The position numbers were made by a program, and so were the translations under genes. A stretch of DNA of 59,748 nucleotides from Acinetobacter lactucae (lineage in GTDB: Bacteria > Pseudomonadota > Gammaproteobacteria > Pseudomonadales > Moraxellaceae), in assembly GCF_001605885.1 (NCBI RefSeq), contig NZ_LRPE01000021.1, positions 1 to 59,748 on the forward strand, in the 5' to 3' direction. Positions 1-6,841 of this stretch are shown piece after piece; positions within the stretch are counted from its first letter, which is position 1; every line of letters begins with the position of its first letter. Under the pieces are notes generated by a model. It did not search any database. It was not told where the DNA came from and worked only from the letters and a program-made list of their open reading frames with translations.

Positions 1-1620
1 TCAACTTTAGATTTATACGTCAACCAGCAAAAGATTTATTCAGGGCTAGTGCCTTCAGGTCCTTTTGATATTACGCAACTGCCGTTTATTTCCGGAAATG
101 AAGTTACGCTGGTGACCACCGATGCAACAGGCCAGCAGAGCATTACCAAAAAGCCTTACTATTTTTCTTCCAAGATTCTGGCAAAAGGCATTAATGAGTT
201 TTCAGTAGACGTGGGGGTGCCACGCTATAACTATGGACTCTATTCCAACGATTATGACGATGCCACCTTTGCATCAGGTGCGATCCGATACGGCTACAGC
301 AACTCACTGACTTTAAGCGGTGGAGCAGAAGCATCAACAGATGGCCTGTCGAATCTCGGCACAGGCTTTGCCAAGAATCTGTTTGGTATTGGAGTGATTA
401 ATGCCGATATTGCAGCAAGCCAGTATAAAGATGAAAACGGCTATTCTGCCTTGCTGGGTTTAGAAGGACGCATCAGTAAGAATATTTCATTCAACACCAG
501 TTACCGCAAAGTCTTTGATAACTATTTTGACCTTGCCCGGGTATCTCAAGTCAGATATTTAAAAGATAACCAGACCGATGCCGAGCCACACAACTATCTG
601 AGCTACAGTGCACTGGCAGATGAGATTTTTAGGGCAGGGATTAACTACAACTTTTACGCAGGCTACGGGGCTTATCTGGGCTATAACCAAATCAAATATA
701 GCGATAACTCCTATAAATTACTGTCTGCTAACTTAAGTGGAAGTCTTAACAAGAATTGGGGATTTTATACCTCAGCCTATAAAGATTATGAAAATAACAA
801 GGATTATGGTCTTTACTTTGCCCTGCGTTACACACCGTCCAGCAAGCTTAATGCCATTACGAGTGTTTCTAGTGACAGTGGCAGGCTGAGTTACCGTGAG
901 GAAATCTTCGGCTTATCAGAACCAAAAATCGGATCATTTGGCTGGGGTGGTTATGTTGAGCGAGATCAGGATGCGAATGAAAACAATGCTTCGATTTATG
1001 CTTCTTATCGAGCGCGAGCTGCTTACCTGACAGGACGCTATAACCGATTTGGAGACAACGATCAGGTTGCACTATCAGCGACGGGTTCCTTGGTTGCAGC
1101 CGCAGGGCGAATCTTTGCGGCCAATGAAATTGGAGAGGGTTATGCGGTTGTCACCAATGCTGGACCGAAAAGCCAAATTATAAATGGCGGGGTAAATCTA
1201 GGAGAAACTGATAAGTCTGGAAGATTTTTAATTCCAAGCCTCATGCCATATCAAGAGAACCATATTTATTTGGATCCGTCTTATCTGCCCCTTAACTGGA
1301 GCGTTAAAGCGACTGAACAAAAAACAGTGGTCGGTTATCGCCAAGGAACCTTAATTGATTTTGGTGCCCATCAAGTCATTTCAGGATTAGTAAAAGTTGT
1401 TGATGCGAACAACTCACCGTTATTGCCGGGTTATACGGTTCGGATTAATGGACAGCAAGAGGGTGTAGTTGGTTATGACGGCGAAGTATTTATTCAAAAC
1501 TTATTAAAGCAAAACAAACTTGAAGTCGATCTTACGGATCGTGGTTCCTGCCAAGTTAACTTCAGCTATAACAGTAATCAGTACTCAACTAAAAAATTGG
1601 GACCTTATATATGTCATTAA
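1..1620 (+). CDS. csuD: CsuD outer-membrane fimbrial usher, 3' part (5' end outside window)
   Basis: The frame is open from the first base, so this is the C-terminal ~539 residues of a usher that is normally about 830 residues long. The GTG at 49 is an internal valine, not a start. The usher forms the outer-membrane pore through which Csu (archaic chaperone-usher) pilus subunits are secreted and assembled. Visible parts are the alternating Tyr/Gly/Asn/Ser beta-strands of the barrel, then a C-terminal domain with two cysteines (in SCQVNF and YICH) as in usher plug-binding domains. It overlaps the next gene by 10 bp, so translation is probably coupled. The csu assignment rests on the CsuE-like gene that follows. 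Confidence 0.9.
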   Translation, partial: STLDLYVNQQKIYSGLVPSGPFDITQLPFISGNEVTLVTTDATGQQSITKKPYYFSSKILAKGINEFSVDVGVPRYNYGLYSNDYDDATFASGAIRYGYSNSLTLSGGAEASTDGLSNLGTGFAKNLFGIGVINADIAASQYKDENGYSALLGLEGRISKNISFNTSYRKVFDNYFDLARVSQVRYLKDNQTDAEPHNYLSYSALADEIFRAGINYNFYAGYGAYLGYNQIKYSDNSYKLLSANLSGSLNKNWGFYTSAYKDYENNKDYGLYFALRYTPSSKLNAITSVSSDSGRLSYREEIFGLSEPKIGSFGWGGYVERDQDANENNASIYASYRARAAYLTGRYNRFGDNDQVALSATGSLVAAAGRIFAANEIGEGYAVVTNAGPKSQIINGGVNLGETDKSGRFLIPSLMPYQENHIYLDPSYLPLNWSVKATEQKTVVGYRQGTLIDFGAHQVISGLVKVVDANNSPLLPGYTVRINGQQEGVVGYDGEVFIQNLLKQNKLEVDLTDRGSCQVNFSYNSNQYSTKKLGPYICH

Positions 1621-2630
1621 ATATTATGAATAAGGCTCAAATACAGAGCTATAAATTTTTCTCTTTGTCTTTAAAATACTTTATAGGCATTTGCTTATTT
1701 TATCTTGTTTATGCATTTTTTAGTCCAGCACAAGCTGCTTGTACCGTAAGCGGTACCACAAATAATACTTTTACATATACGGCAGCAAATATTAATAGTG
1801 ATGCAACTGTAAACCTTTCAGGAACCATTACTTGCACGACTTTAGGAATTCCCCAGATTTCTGCTTATATGTGTATGAAAACCGTCTTTACGGGAACTAC
1901 AAATGCAATTAACAGTGTTTCATTGCCTTATACGGTCACTGGAACTGTAGGTGGAGCAGGGTCTTCTACCACAAACCATACCTCGAATGTCTGGTACGGC
2001 CCAGTAAGAACCGTTGCCTCAAATAATATTATTAACTACTCGGTAAATGTAAAAGTACCTGCCCGAACGGGATCACTTATTGCTTATCCTAAAGGGACGT
2101 ATACGGCTTCGGTTCGGTTATATTGGGACATGGATACGTTGGGTTTAGCATGCGGTGATTTAATTGGTGGTTGGGATTCGGGTGATACATTACTAACAGC
2201 AAACTTTGTGGTACCAAGTCTGTGCCAACTAAACTCAACATCAAATGTTGATTTTGGAAACATTAATGATATCAGTATTACAAAACGAGACTACACAACT
2301 CAAGGCGCTGTGAATACGACTTGTAACTTTGGAACACCCTACAGTATTTATTTAGGAGACGGTAATAACCGTATAAGTGGTGGATTCAGGCGTATGGTGA
2401 ATAGTAATAATGAATTTATTCCCTATCAACTCTATAAAGACTCTAACTATAGTACGGTATGGGATGCTACAGGTGGCGTAACCAGTGTCGGGGGAACAGG
2501 AGGAGTCTCAAAAACAGGCACAGGTAGCGCGCAAAGTACACCTGTGTATGGAAAAATTCCGCAAGGCACTTCCATCGCAAGTAGACCGGGGACTTATTCT
2601 GATAGTGTTGTTGTGACAGTGACCTATTAA
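1611..2630 (+). CDS. csuE: CsuE pilus tip adhesin
   Basis: 339 residues, the usual CsuE length. A hydrophobic export signal (about residues 16-43, ending AQAA before the first cysteine) is followed by two spore-coat-U-type domains, each starting with Cys (CTVSG near residue 44 and a second CQLNSTSNVDFGNI region near 204). The last residues form a beta strand (SVVVTVTY), consistent with donor-strand polymerisation. CsuE caps the Csu pilus and mediates attachment to abiotic surfaces through hydrophobic tip loops. It is the last gene of the operon and starts inside the end of csuD. An alternative start is the ATG at 1626. Confidence 0.92.
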   Translation: MSLNIMNKAQIQSYKFFSLSLKYFIGICLFYLVYAFFSPAQAACTVSGTTNNTFTYTAANINSDATVNLSGTITCTTLGIPQISAYMCMKTVFTGTTNAINSVSLPYTVTGTVGGAGSSTTNHTSNVWYGPVRTVASNNIINYSVNVKVPARTGSLIAYPKGTYTASVRLYWDMDTLGLACGDLIGGWDSGDTLLTANFVVPSLCQLNSTSNVDFGNINDISITKRDYTTQGAVNTTCNFGTPYSIYLGDGNNRISGGFRRMVNSNNEFIPYQLYKDSNYSTVWDATGGVTSVGGTGGVSKTGTGSAQSTPVYGKIPQGTSIASRPGTYSDSVVVTVTY

Positions 2631-2858
2631 TTTTTAAAATTTACGCGCGGATCTTTTTTAGCTGAATGGTTCCGCGTATTCCCCATGATTTTGTCTAAAA
2701 TGGTTCAGATATAAAAAATAAAATTTAAATATTTTTAATCCTTGAAACTTGATCGTCATTAAAAACAGTTTGACTTGGAAATACATACTGTATATTTATT
2801 GATTGGTTCCAAAAAAGAACTAGATAGTAAAATAGGCAACTAAAATAAAGGTGAACAA

Positions 2859-3545
2859 ATGTCGGATATCATTTTACATCAATGGGAAATTTCTCCCTTT
2901 TGTCAAAAAATTTCAAGGGCACTGAAATTTAAAGGAATTGCATTTGAAACAATCAATTATAACGGCCTTCTAGGGGCCAAAGTTCCTTTACTGAGTAAAG
3001 TAGGTAAGGTGCCTGTCATTGACCATAACGGTCAGCGGATTCAAGACAGTACTCGAATTGCTCGCTATCTAGACGACACCTATCCAGATACACCTCGACT
3101 TTATCCAGAAGACCCCAACCAAAGAGCTCTTGCCGAGCTTTGGGAAGATTGGGCAGATGAATCTCTTTATTTTTTTGAAGTTTATTTACGAGTCAATGAC
3201 CCTGAAGCTTTAAAAGAAGCCATCCGTATTAGTAGCGTTGGCCGCCCAGCCTATGAAAAGCCTATGGTAAAAGGTTTTATTTTGGCCGAATTGAAGACAC
3301 AGCTTTTCTTTCAAGGACTTGGTCGAATGAAAGCTGAACATGTTGAAGAAGAGTTTATAAGGCATCTAGATCGTGTTGAGCAGGTTTTATCACAAAATGA
3401 ATGGTTGGTTGGAGACAGCCAAACCATTGCAGACATTGCTGTAGTTGCTCAACTCGGCGAAGTGGTCCGTACCAGTAAAAAATTTAGTAAAGAAATTTTG
3501 AATCGTCCGTTTATTGCATTATGGTATAAAAAACAAACAGGGTGA
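2859..3545 (+). CDS. Glutathione S-transferase family protein
   Basis: 228 residues. The N-terminal thioredoxin-like domain (residues 1-80) has the GST hallmarks SPFCQK near residue 12, KVPVI with the cis-proline, and the DSTRIARYL glutathione-binding stretch. The rest is the helical C-terminal domain, ending NEWLVGDSQTIADIAV, the usual N-capping box region. A good ribosome site (AAGGTGAAC) precedes the ATG. The substrate cannot be predicted. The next gene begins one base after this stop codon, so GST and the two SDR-like genes form an operon (2859-5007). Confidence 0.85.
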   Translation: MSDIILHQWEISPFCQKISRALKFKGIAFETINYNGLLGAKVPLLSKVGKVPVIDHNGQRIQDSTRIARYLDDTYPDTPRLYPEDPNQRALAELWEDWADESLYFFEVYLRVNDPEALKEAIRISSVGRPAYEKPMVKGFILAELKTQLFFQGLGRMKAEHVEEEFIRHLDRVEQVLSQNEWLVGDSQTIADIAVVAQLGEVVRTSKKFSKEILNRPFIALWYKKQTG

Positions 3546-3546
3546 A

Positions 3547-4314
3547 ATGTCTATGACATCAGCAACACTAGATAAAACACAAGATTGTGCAGTTGTTATT
3601 GGGGTCGGGGCATCACAGGGGATTGGTGCAGCTGTGTGCCGTCTTTTCGCCAAAGAAGGCTTAAAAGTTTATGTTGCTGGACGTACTTTCCAAAAAATTG
3701 AAGCAGTCGCTTCTGAAATCCATGCCAATGGTGGCAATGCTGTAGCGTTCCGTTTGGATGCAGAAGATATAAAACAAGTACAGGCCTTGTTTGACACTAT
3801 TACTAGTCAAAATGAGCGGATTACTGCTGTTATTCATAATGTTGGAGGGAATATTCCTTCCATCTTTTTACGTAGTCCATTGTCGTTTTTTACTCAAATG
3901 TGGCAATCCACTTTTTTATCGGCTTATTTGGTTTCTCAAAACTGTCTAAAAATCTTTAAAGACCAAAACCACGGTACGCTTATTTTTACGGGGGCGAGTG
4001 CTTCTTTGCGCGGCAAACCTTTTTTTGCAGCTTTTACCATGGGTAAATCCGCTTTAAGAGCGTATGCCTTAAATTTAGCTCAAATTTATAAATCACAAGG
4101 CATCCATATTGCTCATGTGATTATTGATGGAATGGTCGATGGCGATAGAGTGAATAAAGCATTATTTGGTTTGGGGCGTTTAGCTCGTCTTACGCGGGGT
4201 ACAGGGGGACTTAATATTGATGCAATTGCAGAAAACTATTGGATGCTTTATCAACAAACTCCTCAGCTTTGGACACATGAGCTGGATTTACGCCCTTATC
4301 AAGAAAAATTTTGA
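3547..4314 (+). CDS. SDR-family NAD(P)-binding protein with Tyr-to-Phe in the active site
   Basis: 255 residues from the ATG at 3547, chosen because it follows the GST stop and an AGGGTGA ribosome site; upstream starts lie inside the GST gene. The Rossmann fold is clear: glycine-rich GVGASQGIG (residues 19-27), VAGR after strand 2, and HNVGG. The usual YxxxK catalytic motif reads FTMGK (F163, K167), so the catalytic tyrosine is replaced by phenylalanine. Some SDR subgroups carry this change, and it may mean altered or no redox activity. It is 9 bp upstream of a second, more degenerate SDR-like gene. Function unknown. Confidence 0.82.
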   Translation: MSMTSATLDKTQDCAVVIGVGASQGIGAAVCRLFAKEGLKVYVAGRTFQKIEAVASEIHANGGNAVAFRLDAEDIKQVQALFDTITSQNERITAVIHNVGGNIPSIFLRSPLSFFTQMWQSTFLSAYLVSQNCLKIFKDQNHGTLIFTGASASLRGKPFFAAFTMGKSALRAYALNLAQIYKSQGIHIAHVIIDGMVDGDRVNKALFGLGRLARLTRGTGGLNIDAIAENYWMLYQQTPQLWTHELDLRPYQEKF

Positions 4315-4323
4315 GAGACTAAA

Positions 4324-5007
4324 ATGCTAAAAAAAATATTTCAAAGGTTTAAAAAGAAGCAGGGCTGTGTTGTGGTCGCAGGTCATGACCTACAATTGAT
4401 CGAGCGTGATTTTGTCATTCTAGATAAAAATGCGCACTTTCCATTACATCTTTATCAAGTTGTACATGATTCAGCCGCACAAAAAATGAAAACTCATTCT
4501 ATAAATGATGGCGTGACAGCAGTTTATTTAAATTTAGTGAATGCAAATCATTTAAAATGTTTGGTTCGTTATATTTCTAGCCATGGACACACGATTGAGC
4601 TCTGTGTATTTCAGCCAAGTTTCTCATCTTCACCAAATATCCAAGCTTTATCTCTAGAAGAAATTGAACACAATTGGCAGGCCACAGGTTTAAGTGCTGT
4701 GAGTGTAGCGCAAGCTGTGATTAAACCGATGTTGAAACAGCAGCGGGGCACCGTTATTTTTCTTGGCGCGTCTTCTAATCATTCGACTCAGTACGATGTG
4801 TTAAGCCAAAGCATGTTTGCGGGTGTTCGTGCTTTATCTCAGTCATTAGCAAGAGAGTTCCAACCTAAAGGCATTCATGTCGCCTATTGCATGGTTGAAA
4901 AATGGGAAGGGCATAACCAGCACTTTACCTCATCTCTTAAGCAAGTCTGCCAGCATATCTATCACCAGCCTGATTCGGCATGGAGCCAAGAACTTAGCCT
5001 ATCTTAA
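4324..5007 (+). CDS. Degenerate SDR-like protein
   Basis: 227 residues. The C-terminal half resembles the preceding SDR (RGTVIFLGASS, then RALSQSLAREFQPKGIHVAYCMVEKW), but the N-terminal glycine motif is reduced to VVAGHDLQL. Aligned with its neighbour, the catalytic Tyr and Lys positions are Ser and Phe. It therefore looks like a non-catalytic SDR relative, perhaps a partner subunit of the 3547-4314 protein. The frame is intact with an ordinary gap and ribosome site, so it is a gene rather than obvious debris. Function not known. Confidence 0.7.
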   Translation: MLKKIFQRFKKKQGCVVVAGHDLQLIERDFVILDKNAHFPLHLYQVVHDSAAQKMKTHSINDGVTAVYLNLVNANHLKCLVRYISSHGHTIELCVFQPSFSSSPNIQALSLEEIEHNWQATGLSAVSVAQAVIKPMLKQQRGTVIFLGASSNHSTQYDVLSQSMFAGVRALSQSLAREFQPKGIHVAYCMVEKWEGHNQHFTSSLKQVCQHIYHQPDSAWSQELSLS

Positions 5008-5084
5008 AATTTTACTTTCGTATGTTCTTGAAATACAGTACTGATCTGGAATGAGGATAGAACAATAATTTCGATAGGTTTTAA

Positions 5085-5642
5085 ATGAAAAAAATTAAAA
5101 GTGCTCAGCCAGCAGTTAAAGTGGTTTGTACGTTAGCAGCTATTGTATGTGTTTCTTCAATAGCGCAAGCTGCACAATACACTCAAACTGCCCGTTTAGT
5201 TAACGAGCGTTTATCTTATATGAAAGATGTCGCGGGTTATAAAGCAGAACAGCATTTACCGATTGAAGATTTAACTCAAGAAAAGAAAGTTCTGGATCAA
5301 TCACTTTTGGAAGCCGAATCTTTTGGCTTAAATAGTGAAACAGTGAAGCCATTTATTGTGACGCAAATGAATGTTGCCAAAGCCATTCAGTATCGCTATC
5401 GTGCAGATTGGCTGTCGAGTCCGGAAACCAATTGGAAACCGCAAGATTTAACCAAAATACGTTTAAAAATTAGTACGCTAAATACGGAACTTCTAAAAAA
5501 TATTGCCTATGAACTCAAGAAAAATAATAACAAAGCACCTTATGGCTGTAGCTATATGCGAACAGTTCAACACCCTCAACTTAAAGAACCCGATAAAAAA
5601 GCCTTATGTATGACATTAAATAAAATTAAGTTAAGAGAATGA
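5085..5642 (+). CDS. Periplasmic (secreted) chorismate mutase, AroQ-gamma type
   Basis: 185 residues with a Sec signal peptide (residues 1-30, cleavage after AQA). The mature part matches secreted AroQ-type chorismate mutases: a first helix with RLVNERLSYMKDVAGYK, the core KAEQHLPIED, then IQYRYRADWLS and C-terminal helices with a Cys pair (GCSYM and LCMT) that could form a disulfide. The enzyme converts chorismate to prephenate outside the cytoplasm. The role of exported chorismate mutases in Gram-negative bacteria is poorly defined. It lies 77 bp after the SDR operon and is probably transcribed separately. Confidence 0.82.
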   Translation: MKKIKSAQPAVKVVCTLAAIVCVSSIAQAAQYTQTARLVNERLSYMKDVAGYKAEQHLPIEDLTQEKKVLDQSLLEAESFGLNSETVKPFIVTQMNVAKAIQYRYRADWLSSPETNWKPQDLTKIRLKISTLNTELLKNIAYELKKNNNKAPYGCSYMRTVQHPQLKEPDKKALCMTLNKIKLRE

Positions 5643-5682
5643 AAAACAATAATTATTTAACTGTTTTCTAGCCAATATCACA

Positions 5683-5711
5683 TTGACACCCAAAACCGCT
5701 CCGATTATCCT
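5683..5711 (+). promoter_or_regulatory. Strong sigma70-type promoter for the C4-like RNA element
   Basis: A consensus -35 TTGACA (5683-5688) and -10 TATCCT (5706-5711) are separated by exactly 17 nt, predicting a start near 5718. This lies just before the inverted-repeat region and 240 bp ahead of any reading frame, as expected for an RNA gene or long leader. Confidence 0.6.
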
Positions 5712-5717
5712 TTGCCT

Positions 5718-5892
5718 GCTGGCCACATTGCCAGTCGGTTTTAGCAGACCGTTTTCATCTAGGACATCAAAGAAGCAATTTTTTGGTGTCGAACTCGTTC
5801 GTCTCCCTTCGTAGCGGTAGGACGGAGGAGGGACGCCCTCGGGCGTGCCGGTTCCTAGATGACTGGTCTGCTAACCCTTCTTCGTTCTGCCA
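5718..5892 (+). ncRNA. Structured antisense RNA resembling phage C4 RNA
   Basis: A stretch with no gene but dense symmetry. GCAGACC plus TCATCTAGGA (5744-5764) is complementary to TCCTAGATGA plus GGTCTGC (5853-5871). The inner part can fold into a G/C-rich stem ending in CGCCCTCGGGCG. GTTCTGCCA (5884-5892) is complementary to TGGCAGAAC (5915-5923). TCATCTAGGA recurs at 5931-5940, where AGGAG is the ribosome site of the short frame at 5949. An RNA from the promoter at 5683 could thus pair with and hide that ribosome site, the arrangement known for C4 antisense RNAs of P1-type phages. The 3' end is a guess. The C4 comparison is from memory of architecture, not a search. Confidence 0.5.
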
Positions 5893-5948
5893 CCATAATC
5901 ATTTAGCAGTGATTTGGCAGAACTTCTATTTCATCTAGGAGTTCGTTT

Positions 5949-6216
5949 ATGCGCACTAATTCTTTTTCTTTATTGGCCTTTGCCAAAGTCTCTTTAGTCA
6001 TACCATCCAACAGAACTTTAAAAAGGTTTAATCGACTATAGGTTTTAATCTCTAGATCAATTACGACTAAAAATCATAGCGACAATAAACTTGAGATAGG
6101 CGAGCACACCTTTTTCGTGCGGCTTTTGCATGCCTGTTTTTAGCACTCATGTTAAGAGTGATGGCATTTTTATCTCTTTTTATAAACAACAAAAAATTAT
6201 TTTAAACGGTATATAT
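5949..6216 (+). pseudogene. Ash-like leader ORF remnant (30-aa ORF plus frameshifted tail)
   Basis: An ATG at 5949, with AGGAG 7 nt upstream, opens a 30-residue frame (MRTNSFSLLAFAKVSLVIPS..., stop at 6041). Further reading is possible only by changing frame: IGEHTFFVRLLHACF around 6095-6140, then VKSDGIFISFYKQQK around 6154-6198. These segments resemble phage Ash/Icd-like proteins that lie behind C4-type RNAs, so I read it as a broken copy. The 30-residue frame could still act as a leader peptide for the TetR gene. The family name is uncertain. Confidence 0.4.
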
Positions 6217-6768
6217 ATGCCAAATTTAGAATCTTCATTTAGAGCATTACGCGTGCTCCACGCGGCAAAAGATTTATTTAATCAACATGGGTTTTACATC
6301 GGGGTTGACCGAATTGTTGAGGAAGCCAAAATTCCTAAAGCCACTTTTTATAACTATTTTCACTCCAAGGAAAGGCTCATTCAGATGAGCTTAACTTTTC
6401 AAACAGATGCATTAAAACATGAGGTGTTTTCGATTATTCATTCATACCGTGAACTCATGGCTTTCGATAAACTCAAGAAAATTTACTTTTTACATGCAAA
6501 CTTAGAGGGCTTTTATCGGCTACCATTTAAAGCCATTTTTGAAATTGAAAAGCTTTATCCAACGGCCTATAAACTCGTGATTGACTATCGGAACTGGTTT
6601 ATTAAAGAAATTTATAAGCTGCTTTTAACCGTAAAAGCGACCGCTACAGTTGAAGATGCTTACATGTTTTTGTTTGTGATTGATGGGGCGATGGTTCAAC
6701 TTTTAAGTGCAAATAAGATCGATGAAAGAGATAAGTTGTTAGAATATTTTATGTCGACGCTTGTATAG
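6217..6768 (+). CDS. TetR/AcrR-family transcriptional regulator
   Basis: 183 residues from the ATG at 6217. An upstream in-frame ATG at 6130 would add 29 residues that look like leader remnant rather than TetR. The N-terminal helix-turn-helix is typical: RALRVLHAAKDLFNQHGFYIG, VDRIVEEAKIPKATFYNYFHSKE, about residues 8-55. The rest is an alpha-helical ligand or dimer domain of unknown specificity. It has no close partner in the same direction; the convergent neighbour is the FecA-like receptor. No clear ribosome site precedes 6217, and its expression may depend on the unusual leader upstream. Confidence 0.85.
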   Translation: MPNLESSFRALRVLHAAKDLFNQHGFYIGVDRIVEEAKIPKATFYNYFHSKERLIQMSLTFQTDALKHEVFSIIHSYRELMAFDKLKKIYFLHANLEGFYRLPFKAIFEIEKLYPTAYKLVIDYRNWFIKEIYKLLLTVKATATVEDAYMFLFVIDGAMVQLLSANKIDERDKLLEYFMSTLV

Positions 6769-6803
6769 ATCGATCAATATTCTAGTGTTGAATGCCTATA
6801 GAA

Positions 6804-6823
6804 AAGCCCTCCGAAGAGGGCTT
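6804..6823. terminator. Bidirectional terminator between tetR and the fecA-like gene
   Basis: AAGCCCTC, loop CGAA, GAGGGCTT, followed by a short T-rich stretch on the plus strand and an A-rich stretch before it. It sits between two convergent genes. Confidence 0.75.
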
Positions 6824-6841
6824 CTTTAACTTAATTGAGCT

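Noticed and set aside
2637..2690. Terminator downstream of csuE (ACGCGCGGA...TTCCGCGTAT)
   Set aside because: The arms pair poorly and no T-tract follows the second arm.
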